This document shows positions 8,707-16,924 of a DNA stretch of 64,000 bases, piece after piece (positions within the stretch are counted from its first letter, which is position 1; each line of letters starts with the position of its first letter). This stretch comes from Hyphomonas sp. L-53-1-40 (lineage in GTDB: Bacteria; Pseudomonadota; Alphaproteobacteria; Caulobacterales; Hyphomonadaceae), in NCBI RefSeq assembly GCF_000682775.1, contig NZ_AWFI01000015.1:124001-188000 (forward strand), in the 5' to 3' direction. The translations under genes and the position numbers were made by a program. A model generated the notes under the pieces. The model was given only the letters and a program-made list of their open reading frames with translations. It was not told the DNA's origin and did not search any database.

Positions 8707-8756
8707 TTGACCTGTAGGTGGCATCGACCTTACGGTTTTCGGAACATTGGGCGAAC
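8707..8756 (+). promoter_or_regulatory. SOS promoter of mmcB with LexA box
   Basis: GAAC-N7-GAAC is present exactly at 8742-8756 (GAACATTGGGCGAAC), which is the reverse complement of the GTTC-N7-GTTC operator recognised by alphaproteobacterial LexA. A candidate -35 TTGACC lies at 8707-8712 and, 17 bases on, a weak -10 TTACGG at 8730-8735. Transcription would begin at about 8742, right under the operator. The box ends 15 bases before the mmcB ATG. The promoter hexamers are inference; the operator match is exact. Confidence 0.8.
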
Positions 8757-8771
8757 AAAATTGAAGGATTC

Positions 8772-9245
8772 ATGACGGAGCTGGCAGATCTTGGTGTTCC
8801 GGACACGCGGGCGGGCGAAATCGTCCGGGGAACCCGGCGCTTGCTCGGCGGGCTCGGCTTTTTTGGCGTAACGGAAATGAGCCTAGCCAACAATCGCCGA
8901 GCGGACATCGCGGTGATTGGCCTGTCCGGTGAGATATGGATCGTAGAGGTGAAATCCTCAATTGCCGATTTCCGCGCGGATTCTAAATGGCCGGAATACT
9001 TGCCCTATTGCGACCAACTCTATTTCGCGGTCGCCAACGATTTTCCGCACGATCTGATCCCGGATGAAACCGGCTTGATCGTGGCCGACGCATTTGGCGG
9101 GGCGATAGTTCGGGCGGCGCCAGAAGACAAATTGTCGGCAGCTCGGCGCAAGGCCGTCACCCTGCGACTGGCACGTCTGGCGGCCATGCGATTGACCCAG
9201 TCGGCAGATACTGGCTGGACGGCGGCACCGGGCTTGCTTACCTGA
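8772..9245 (+). CDS. mmcB: MmcB-family DNA repair protein (putative nuclease)
   Basis: A 157-residue protein of the MmcB family, a PD-(D/E)xK-like fold group linked in Caulobacter to repair after mitomycin C damage. The core is RGTRRLLGGLGF, then NRRADIAVIGLSGEIWIVEVKSS with Asp and the E-x-K triplet typical of the nuclease fold, then DFRADSKWPEYLPYCDQLYFAV. I chose the ATG at 8772, preceded by GAAGGA, instead of the upstream GTG at 8718, because a LexA operator occupies 8742-8756 and would otherwise lie inside the coding region. It is divergent from rpoH and followed after five bases by an unknown gene. Confidence 0.85.
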   Translation: MTELADLGVPDTRAGEIVRGTRRLLGGLGFFGVTEMSLANNRRADIAVIGLSGEIWIVEVKSSIADFRADSKWPEYLPYCDQLYFAVANDFPHDLIPDETGLIVADAFGGAIVRAAPEDKLSAARRKAVTLRLARLAAMRLTQSADTGWTAAPGLLT

Positions 9246-9250
9246 CCCTC

Positions 9251-9613
9251 ATGAGTCATGCCTTTCCCATTGCGACACGTGTAGAAGACGCCCTGAAGCC
9301 GGGCGTGAAGGTGGCGCGTACACGCGCAGAGGCCGAAGCCTTGGTGCCAGAGCACAAGATCGACTCGCTCGCGACCGATTGGATAGATGTCACCGAAGAA
9401 GAGGCCGAGGCCTACTTGTCATCGCATGCAGGTGAAAATGGCCCACACGGGCATCTCCAAAAATACGAAGACAATGAGGGCAACCCTGTCCTGGCTGTGA
9501 CCTGGTGGAAGCTGGACGATCAGGCGGGGATCATGCCTTTGCCAAAGGCATCCAAGAAAAAGCCGGCGGCTGAATCTCTATTTCCGGTCTGGCCGGACCA
9601 AACCACGCCGTAA
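9251..9613 (+). CDS. Conserved hypothetical protein downstream of mmcB
   Basis: A 120-residue soluble protein that I do not recognise. It has no signal peptide or transmembrane segment. Acidic helices (TEEEAEAYLSSHAG), a central WWKLDDQAG and a lysine-rich patch KASKKKPAAES are visible. The gap to mmcB is only five bases, so the two genes may share the LexA-controlled transcript, which would make this gene SOS-inducible; that is inference. It converges with transketolase. Confidence 0.6.
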   Translation: MSHAFPIATRVEDALKPGVKVARTRAEAEALVPEHKIDSLATDWIDVTEEEAEAYLSSHAGENGPHGHLQKYEDNEGNPVLAVTWWKLDDQAGIMPLPKASKKKPAAESLFPVWPDQTTP

Positions 9614-9655
9614 ACGCTACATTGATCCTCGCCAGATGGACCTATTCAAGACCAG

Positions 9656-11632
9656 TTAGATCAGATTCTTTACTGCCTCAGCCACCTTGTCTGCGGTGAT
9701 GCCGAAGTGTTCATACAGTTTCTGGTAAGGCGCGCTCGCTCCAAAACCGTCCATGCCGACAAAGGCACCTTTAGGTCCAAGCCAGCGGTCCCAGCCAAAG
9801 CGCACGCCGGCTTCAACAGCCACTTTTGGCAGGTCACCCCCGAGTGTGTCGCGCTGGTATTTCTCGTCCTGCTCGGCAAACAATTCCATGCATGGCATCG
9901 ACACAACGCGGACATGGATCTTCTCTTTGGCAAGGTCGGCCTGGGCCTGAAGGGCGATCTCCACTTCCGAACCGGTCGCGATCAGCACGGCAGATTCGCG
10001 CGACTTCACACCTGATGGCGAGATCACATAGCCACCGAGCGCGCTGAGGTTTTCGTCCGTATGCTCCTTGCGCGACGGTGCCAAGCCTTGCCGGGTCAGT
10101 GCCATTGTGGCGGGGCCTTCGGCATTGCTGAGCGCCACTTCCCAACACTCGGCCGTTTCAACGCCATCTGCAGGGCGAAAGACCCGCATATTCGGCATGG
10201 CGCGGAGCGAGGCGACTTGCTCAACCGGCTGGTGGGTCGGGCCGTCTTCGCCAAGACCAATGGAATCATGGGTCATGACATGTACCACGCGTGCGCCCAT
10301 CAGGGCGCCGAGGCGGATCGCGGCGCGGCTATAGTCTGCAAAAACCAGGAATGTGCCGGAGTAGGGGATGATGCCGCCATGCAACGCCATACCGTTCATC
10401 GCCGCAGCCATACCGTGTTCGCGAACACCATAATGGACATAACGACCGGCCCAGTCAGACGGTGTCATTGCCGTGGTTGAAGAGGTCCGAGTATTGTTGG
10501 ACCCCGTCAGATCAGCTGAACCACCAACCGTTTCGGGCACGAGATTGGTGATGACTTCCAGTGCCGCGCCGCTCCATTGACGGGTGGCTTTCTTCTCGCC
10601 GCCTTCCACCACAGCCTTCTTGTGTTTGATGATCGCCTTTGAGAGATTTTTCGGCAGGCGACCGGCCATGGCCGCATTGAACTCACCCTTGTGCGGGGAG
10701 GCCATCTGACGCTCTTTCCAGGCCTTGCGAGCCTCGACGCCACGCTCGCCGACTTTCTTCCAGGCTTTTTCGATGGCGTCTGGAATTTCGAATGGCGCAT
10801 GGGGCCAGTCAATGTTCTCGCGAATGCCAGCAATCTCTTCTGGCCCATAGGGGCCGCCATGGGCCTTTCCGGTTCCGGCGACCTTTGGCGCGCCGTACCC
10901 AATGATGGTCTTGATGGCGAGGAAGACAGGCTGCTTCTGTTTCTGAGCCCACTTCAGGGCGGCCTCGATGTCTTTCTCGTCATGACCATCCACTTTGCGG
11001 GTGATCCAGCCCGAGGCTTCAAGCCGTGCGCACTGGTCGGTGGAGTCAGCGACATCGATATTGCCGTCAATGGTGACTGAATTGTCGTCCCAGAGCACGA
11101 TCAGGCGGTCGAGTTTCATGTGGCCAGCCAGCGTGATGGCTTCTTGGCTGACGCCTTCCATGAGGCAGCCATCGCCGACGATCACATAAGTTTTGTGGTC
11201 CACAAGATCGTCGCCGAAGCGCGCATTCAGGTGGCGCTCTGCCATGGCCATACCGACAGCGGTGGCAATGCCCTGGCCAAGCGGGCCTGTGGTCGTCTCT
11301 ACGCCTTTGGTGACGAAGTTTTCCGGGTGGCCCGGCGTATTGGCGCCCAGCTGACGGAAATTGCGGATGTCGTCCCGGCTGACAGATTTGTACCCAGTGA
11401 GGTGCAACAGCGAATAGATCAACATCGAGCCGTGGCCCGCCGACAAAATGAATCGGTCTCGGTCCGGCCAGTCAGGCTGGGTAGGGTCAAATTTCAGGAA
11501 TTTCCGGAACAGTACGGTTGCAGCATCTGCCATGCCGAGCGGCAGGCCAACATGACCTGATTTGGCCGCCTCGACGGCGTCCATGGATAGGGCGCGGACG
11601 GCATTAGCCATGTCGCGGTTCGTGACAGCCAT
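9656..11632 (-). CDS. tkt: Transketolase
   Basis: A 658-residue full-length transketolase, moving two-carbon units between pentose-phosphate and glycolytic sugars with thiamine diphosphate. The cofactor motif VGDGCLMEGVSQEAI...DDN lies near residues 152-185, and the pyrimidine domain carries REHGMAAAMNGMALHGG and the substrate loop SIGLGEDGPTHQPVE. The Shine-Dalgarno AAAGGAGA stands well placed before the ATG. It is monocistronic here, convergent with the gene at 9251. It complements the lower glycolytic genes at 31-35 kb. Confidence 0.97.
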   Translation of the reverse strand: MAVTNRDMANAVRALSMDAVEAAKSGHVGLPLGMADAATVLFRKFLKFDPTQPDWPDRDRFILSAGHGSMLIYSLLHLTGYKSVSRDDIRNFRQLGANTPGHPENFVTKGVETTTGPLGQGIATAVGMAMAERHLNARFGDDLVDHKTYVIVGDGCLMEGVSQEAITLAGHMKLDRLIVLWDDNSVTIDGNIDVADSTDQCARLEASGWITRKVDGHDEKDIEAALKWAQKQKQPVFLAIKTIIGYGAPKVAGTGKAHGGPYGPEEIAGIRENIDWPHAPFEIPDAIEKAWKKVGERGVEARKAWKERQMASPHKGEFNAAMAGRLPKNLSKAIIKHKKAVVEGGEKKATRQWSGAALEVITNLVPETVGGSADLTGSNNTRTSSTTAMTPSDWAGRYVHYGVREHGMAAAMNGMALHGGIIPYSGTFLVFADYSRAAIRLGALMGARVVHVMTHDSIGLGEDGPTHQPVEQVASLRAMPNMRVFRPADGVETAECWEVALSNAEGPATMALTRQGLAPSRKEHTDENLSALGGYVISPSGVKSRESAVLIATGSEVEIALQAQADLAKEKIHVRVVSMPCMELFAEQDEKYQRDTLGGDLPKVAVEAGVRFGWDRWLGPKGAFVGMDGFGASAPYQKLYEHFGITADKVAEAVKNLI

Positions 11633-11733
11633 TCTGCTGGTCTCCTTTGGTTTGCGGAAGTCGTAGGCCAGACTAAGGCCGTTGCGTCAAGTCGCTTGGC
11701 GGATTGGAATAATACCGTTACTTCATTGTGTAT

Positions 11734-12015
11734 ATGAGTGAAATCGATCCTGCCATCCGCCAGCTCGACGAGGCGTTGTCACGACTGGAAGGCGCGCTCG
11801 ACAGTCTGATGGCCCGCGCCGGCAATCCGGACGTGATCAAAGCTGAGCTTGCCGCTCTCGTTTCTGACCGTTCTGACCTTGCCCAGCAGCTTGATGCGTC
11901 GCTGGCGCGTGAGCAGCAATTGCAGGCGCTTGCCGACGAGGCGAGCGAAGCACTTGGCTCAGCCATTGAAGAAGTCCGCGCGGCGATCGGCCGGGAAGGG
12001 CAGCAGGATGGCTAA
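11734..12015 (+). CDS. DUF4164-like coiled-coil protein upstream of zapA
   Basis: A 93-residue protein consisting of continuous heptads (AIRQLDEALSRLEGALDSL, then SDRSDLAQQLDASLAREQQL), with no other domain. Such short coiled coils precede zapA in many alphaproteobacteria and are grouped as DUF4164. The ATG at 11734 is preferred to the GTG at 11728. Its last codons overlap the zapA start by eight bases, so the two are co-translated and may act together at the division site, though that function is inferred from position only. Confidence 0.7.
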   Translation: MSEIDPAIRQLDEALSRLEGALDSLMARAGNPDVIKAELAALVSDRSDLAQQLDASLAREQQLQALADEASEALGSAIEEVRAAIGREGQQDG

Positions 12016-12316
12016 AGCGGATATCCAGTTGCGCGGCCGGTCCTATTCCATTGCCTGCGCGCCCGGACAGGAAAGCCGTATCGAGGCCCTGTCGAAACAA
12101 CTCGACGCGCGAGTTACCCAGATCGCAGGCGCGGTGGGTGATATTGGCGATGAGCGCCTTCTGCTGATCACGGCGCTGGCCTTGCTGGACGAACTGGATT
12201 CAGCGCGCCGCTCAGCGCCCGGCAGCGCCACCAGCGAAGCCAGGGCCGCCGAAGCCCTGGTCAAGGCGGCAAGCCGGATTACGTCTCTGGCGGAACGCAT
12301 GGAAAGCGGCAGCTGA
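12008..12316 (+). CDS. zapA: Cell division protein ZapA
   Basis: A 102-residue cytoplasmic protein. The N-terminal head domain (DIQLRGRSYSIACAPGQESR, then LSKQLDARVTQIA) is the ZapA fold that binds and bundles FtsZ; the C-terminal half is a coiled coil used for dimerisation. I chose the ATG at 12008 (MAKAD), inside the end of the preceding coiled-coil gene, because the family starts with just this strand-forming segment. The open frame reaches further upstream, but only as a shadow of that gene. Confidence 0.85.
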   Translation: MAKADIQLRGRSYSIACAPGQESRIEALSKQLDARVTQIAGAVGDIGDERLLLITALALLDELDSARRSAPGSATSEARAAEALVKAASRITSLAERMESGS

Positions 12317-12395
12317 TCCCCGCGACGCTTTGCGCGTGGCAAACCGTCTGTCGCGCTCTATGCTCTCACCTTCATGCTGATTGAAAGGCTGCCTC

Positions 12396-12608
12396 ATGCA
12401 AACCATTCTGATGACAGGCTTCTACATCGCGCTTGCGGCGCTGGTAATCGTTCTGGGGCTCGGCATCGCCAATCTGGCACGGACCGATGACAATCAGGCA
12501 AGCCGTTCCAACAAGCTTATGCGCCTGCGGGTTCTGGTACAGGCTATCGTGATCGCGCTGCTCGTCGGTCTAGGCATGGTGGTTGGTGCCATCAAGATAG
12601 GATTCTGA
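12396..12608 (+). CDS. Twin-transmembrane HIG1-domain protein
   Basis: A 70-residue inner-membrane protein with two hydrophobic helices (about residues 5-24 and 46-66) around a short loop. The loop contains SNKLMRLRVLVQ, which fits the HIG1 signature R-x-R-x3-Q known from hypoxia-induced and respiratory supercomplex proteins. A GAAAGG precedes the ATG at 12396. It sits 10 bases before the cobalamin adenosyltransferase, an association common in alphaproteobacteria. A role in the respiratory chain is a family-based guess. Confidence 0.7.
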   Translation: MQTILMTGFYIALAALVIVLGLGIANLARTDDNQASRSNKLMRLRVLVQAIVIALLVGLGMVVGAIKIGF

Positions 12609-12618
12609 GGGCAACAAC

Positions 12619-13191
12619 ATGGTCAAGCTCGACAAGATTTACACGCGCTCCGGAGACAAGGGAAAGACACGCCTCTCGACGGGTGAGCCTGTTGATAAAT
12701 GGCACCCGCGTGTTGTGGCCTATGGCACGGTGGACGAGACCAATGCCGCCCTCGGTGTGGCCGCGCTCAAGGCCGAGGGTGATATGCTTGCCGCCATCCG
12801 CCGTATCCAGAATGACCTCTTTGATCTCGGCGCCGACCTTGCCACGCCAGAGCGGGGCAAGCCGCTGGAATGGACTCCGTTGCGCATCATTGAAAGTCAG
12901 GTGCAACGACTGGAAACTGAAATTGACGCGATGAACGAGCACCTCGCGCCGTTGGACAGCTTCATTCTGCCGGGCGGCAGCGAACTCGCCGCGCATTTCC
13001 ACGTCGCCCGTACGCTGTGCCGCAGGGCTGAGCGGGAAGTGGCGGAAGTATTTGCGATGGAAGACGAAATCGTCAGCCCTGAGGCGCTCGCCTATATCAA
13101 TCGCTTGTCAGACTGGATCTTCGTCGCGGGCCGTGTCGCAAACAATAATGGCGCAGATGACGTGAAATGGGTGCCCGGCGCGAACCGCTAG
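12619..13191 (+). CDS. Cob(I)yrinic acid a,c-diamide adenosyltransferase, PduO type
   Basis: A 190-residue cytoplasmic enzyme that transfers the adenosyl group of ATP to cob(I)alamin, giving adenosylcobalamin. The N-terminal ATP loop YTRSGDKGKTRLSTGE (about residues 8-23), the segment YGTVDETNAALG, and the C-terminal RTLCRRAEREV and INRLSDWIFVAGR are the PduO-type fingerprint. Length is normal. It follows the HIG1-domain gene closely and overlaps the convergent MBL-fold gene by four bases at the stop. Confidence 0.92.
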   Translation: MVKLDKIYTRSGDKGKTRLSTGEPVDKWHPRVVAYGTVDETNAALGVAALKAEGDMLAAIRRIQNDLFDLGADLATPERGKPLEWTPLRIIESQVQRLETEIDAMNEHLAPLDSFILPGGSELAAHFHVARTLCRRAEREVAEVFAMEDEIVSPEALAYINRLSDWIFVAGRVANNNGADDVKWVPGANR

Positions 13192-14153
13192 GCGCGCTGC
13201 GTGTCCCGGACTTCTGCCATCAGGTCGAAGAGTTCGATAACGGGCGTGACTACGCCGTCGCCACGATATTCCCGATAGAGCGTGTCCACATTGACAGCGA
13301 TCCGTTCGGCGTCGCCCCAGCTTGAATAAGCTCCGAGTGCAATATCCATCGCGGCATCGCGCACGCTGAGGCCAGCCTCGAAACGCTTGCGGGCTTCGGC
13401 GTCCACGAATTTGAGATACTCAGCCACCCGTCGCACCCCAGCCTTGTCGGTGACCGGACCATGACCAGGCACGATAACATCAACATCCATGTCGCATATT
13501 CGGTCGCAGGCGCCGACCCAGTTGGAGACCGGGCCAGCCCACATCAGCGGTGTGCCATCGATGAATAATATGTCGCCGGTAAAGACAGTCTTGTCGCCCG
13601 GCAGGTACACCAGCACATCGCCGGCCGTATGGGCGGGGCCGACTTCGATGAGCTCGACTGCCTTGTCACCGACCTTGATATCCATCTGGCCAGAAAAAGT
13701 CTGAGTCGGCGCGCGTTCTTCCACACTATCGAAATCGAACGGCGCAAAGACGTCGGCAAAATAGCTGCCGGCAGACCCGAGCTGTCCGCCGAGCTTTTTG
13801 AACTGGGCAAGCATGGCAGGCGGGACTTCGATCATTTCCCTGGCGCTGGCCTCTGATGTAATTATCTCCGCCTGCGGACAGCAGCCATTGCCATGGCAGT
13901 GATCGCCATTTGCGTGCGTATTGACGATGACACCAATGTCCTCTGCGGCAAGACCGGTCGCATCCTGCATCGCACCCAGCATGGTGCGGGTGAGCGGCAT
14001 GTCGAACAGCGTGTCCACGAGCAGAGACTGGTCACCATCCCGGATCAAACCAGCATTGGACCAACCCCATCCGCCATCCGGCTGCAGCCAGGCATAGAGC
14101 CCGTTTCCCAGATCCTTCAGGCCATGTGTGTAGGTCCAGCGTTCAGCCATCAT
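13188..14153 (-). CDS. MBL-fold metallo-hydrolase with altered metal motif
   Basis: A 321-residue metallo-beta-lactamase-fold protein. The hallmark HxHxDH is replaced by H80-A-N-G-D-H85, so the second histidine is Asn. Later ligands are kept: AHTAGDVLVYLP, GDILFIDGTP and VPGHGPV. The extra C-terminal helices (about residues 240-321) resemble those of multi-domain MBL hydrolases. Substrate unknown. The GGGAGA just upstream can serve either of the two adjacent ATG codons (14153 or 14150). It is divergent from nothing and lies 52 bases upstream of the DUF4175 3' end. Confidence 0.7.
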   Translation of the reverse strand: MMAERWTYTHGLKDLGNGLYAWLQPDGGWGWSNAGLIRDGDQSLLVDTLFDMPLTRTMLGAMQDATGLAAEDIGVIVNTHANGDHCHGNGCCPQAEIITSEASAREMIEVPPAMLAQFKKLGGQLGSAGSYFADVFAPFDFDSVEERAPTQTFSGQMDIKVGDKAVELIEVGPAHTAGDVLVYLPGDKTVFTGDILFIDGTPLMWAGPVSNWVGACDRICDMDVDVIVPGHGPVTDKAGVRRVAEYLKFVDAEARKRFEAGLSVRDAAMDIALGAYSSWGDAERIAVNVDTLYREYRGDGVVTPVIELFDLMAEVRDTQRA

Positions 14154-14205
14154 GTTCTCCCGTCCTCGCCCGCATCAAGTCAGGGAATGGACGGGAGGGC
14201 AAGGG

Positions 14206-16924
14206 TCAGAACCGATCAAGCAGACGGCGGAGATATTCGCGCTCTTCCTCGTCATCGGATTCATTGTAGCGTTGGCGCAATTCTTCCAGGATGTCCTTGG
14301 CGCGCTGGCGTTCGGTGGCGTCCGGAATGCTGACCTCTTCACCATTGTTTCCCGGCCCGCCCGACGGACGCCCAAATGGGTCGCTTTGCTGGGCGTCCTG
14401 TCCGTTGCGTTCTCGCTCCAGCTTGTCGAGCCGTTCTGCGAGGTCACGGGAAATTTCAGACAAGGCATTTGTTGCCATTTCCTGATTACGTGCCGCCCTG
14501 CGCTCATTGCCACGCTCAAGCGCATCTTCAGCCTGTCTCTGGGCGCGCCGAATATCTTCCAACGCGTCCGTATCGATCCGGCCTTCCAGGGCGTTCTCGC
14601 CCTCGATTCCGGCGCCCAGACCCTGTTCGCGGGCGAACTCCTCAACCAGCCGTCCCAGCCGGGCTTGTCGCTCGGCAAGTGACTCCGATTGTCCGGGCCC
14701 TGTACCTTCGCCCTCATTGCCTTCGGCAAATTCGCCGCCGCCGCTACCGGGGCGTTCGCCGTTTTCCTCGCCGCCGCCTTGTGGGGCTTCAGTCTGACCG
14801 CTACCGGCTTCTCCGCCACCGGGTTGACCGGAATCCTGTCCCTGCTGCGTGCCAGACTGTTGCCCGGACTGCTGACCTGGCTGTTGGCCGCCCTGTTCCT
14901 GTCCAGACTGGCCGGGACGCTCGCCGCGTTCCTGGGCCAGCGTGTCATCATTCAGCTGGCGCTGTTCCCGCAGGATTTCCGACAGACGCCGCATGGCATC
15001 GGTCAGTTCCTGTTCTTCGGGCGGCAGGTCTTCCTGTTCGCCATCGGCTTGCTGACCGGGCATGCCCGGCATGCCACCCGAGCCGGACTGACCCTGCTGG
15101 AATTCGAGATTCTGCAGCATGTTCGTGATGTCGGACAACAGCTGCCGGGCCTGGTCCGTTGCGCCGGTCTCCGTGAGGTCCTGCAGCGCATTCAGCATGT
15201 CTTCGAAATCCTGCCCGCCGAGATCGGGCCCACCGGACATCGCTTCCTGATCCATCTGCATTTGCGGCTGGGGGGTTGGCAGCGAGGTATTCGTTGGCCG
15301 CATCACGGAAGGCTTCCATCCGCTGCTTGATCTCACCTTCAGAGGCCCCGTCCCGCAAGGCCTGCTCCAGTGCACGCCGCGCCGCTTCCAGCCGTCTCAG
15401 GGCATCTGCAGCGCTGCCATATTCCGCGCGTAGAGCCAGTGCCCAGAGCAGGGGGTCAACCTGTTCGGCCTCATCCTTCGTGGCCGCTGCATCCAGAATA
15501 CCCTTGGCTGTCCGAAAGGTAAGGTACACGCCCTGATCGCGAATGTAACGCTCGCCTTTATAGGTCATGGCATCGAGCATCAGGGCGGCCTTCTGGATAT
15601 CAGGCGGCGCGGTCCCGAGGCGGTTTGACGCCGTGACATTCAGTGCATCCTGGCGCAATGCGTCTTCATTCTTTGCCAGCTCTGCATAGTCGCGAGGTTC
15701 GCGCAGCACAGTCACACGCACTTCCTGAGCAACGCGCGCGATCGGATCGAGAAACAGTTTTTCCGGCAGCTTGAAGTCGACCGGTTCGCTCAGGCCGGTC
15801 TGTCCCGCCCCATCTGTGGCGACCAGGCGCAGCGTCACCGGCATACCAGCCCAGCGATGACGGGTCAGGTCCAGTTGGGTTATGTCCTCGGCCGATGTCG
15901 GCGCCGCACCAGATAACGGCACGGCGACATGGTCTGCTTCATTTGGCGCGGCTGGATTTGGGGTTTGCAGAGTGATCCGCAATTCCAGGGCCGAGACGCC
16001 ATAGTCATCAGAAATCGACCAGGAAATTTCGGTCCGGTCTTGCCGGCCCATTTCAGGCGCTTTCACGAAGCGGGCCTCAGGGGCCTCATCAGGCGAGGTC
16101 AGTAGGCGCCAGCTGGCGCGCTCGCCCCACCAGTTTACCGACAGGCGCGTGTCTTCCATGATCCGGGCGCGGGCTTCAAAGGCGCCATCGGGGGTCGGTT
16201 CGAATTTCTGCTTACGTGTCGCTTCGCCCTTCAGAACCAATTTCGGCGCGCTATGCGCTTCGGTGCGCAAGGTGACTTCCGAGCCCTCCGGCACGCGGAC
16301 ATTTTGCAATTCCGGAGTGAGGAAAATGGGTGCGCGGCCCGTGTGTTCAGGGGGCGTGATCCACGCTTCGACCACCATGCCGTCTGCACCAACCAAAGCG
16401 CCATAATCTGGAAACAGGGCGCGATGCAGGCGGGCGCTCGCATCCGTACCCGCAAAAACACCCATCAGGACCAGAAGCGCCGGAAGGACCGCGCGCATCC
16501 AGTATGGATCAAGGCGGCTCCACTCGCGCGATAGAGACGGCAGTTTCAGGCGTTGGGCTTCTTTCAACAGGCGCAGGCGATGCTTCTGCCACAGCTTCTG
16601 GGATCCTCGGCTCGCGCTCGCCGGGCGGTCGGTTAGCGACGAGACAGGCCGCAGGTCTGACTGTCGGTCGAGCAGGCGAGCTGCATCCTCGCGGCTGACA
16701 GGCGTATAGCGCCGTCCACCTTGCAGGATGAAGAGGATAGACCCGCCGAGAAACAGGATCGTCGCCACAGCGGCCATGGCCGAGCCCATGCGATCAATGA
16801 CGCCCGCCAAGGCGATGGCGAGAAAGATCGCAACAAAGGTCAGGAAGGGCCAGAGCGCCTTGAAAAAGGCGTAGACCGTCAGCTTCCGCCGCGTGGCGGA
16901 AACCTTGGCGTTGAGCGCCTTCAT
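14206..16924 (-). pseudogene. DUF4175 (TIGR02302-type) membrane protein, reading frame broken
   Basis: The coding signal covers about 905 codons but is split between two frames. The first part (16924 down to about 15276) has two membrane helices near the N-terminus and a large extracytoplasmic region. The second part (15275 to 14206) continues with DQEAMSGG, a low-complexity Gly/Gln/Glu stretch and a charged helical C-terminus. The frames join at a run of six G on the + strand (15270-15275); removing one base restores a single protein through ANPQPQMQMDQ. The intact family is around 850 residues and lies next to lysA in alphaproteobacteria. The ATG at 16924 overlaps the lysA stop (ATGA). This may be a true mutation, phase variation, or a sequencing error. 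Confidence 0.8.

Noticed and set aside
8718-8771. GTG start for mmcB at 8718
   Set aside because: No ribosome site; the LexA box would be inside the gene, and the extra 18 residues do not fit the family.
12317-12395. Possible 6S RNA downstream of zapA
   Set aside because: In many alphaproteobacteria ssrS follows zapA, but the gap here is only 79 bases and shows no long closing stem.
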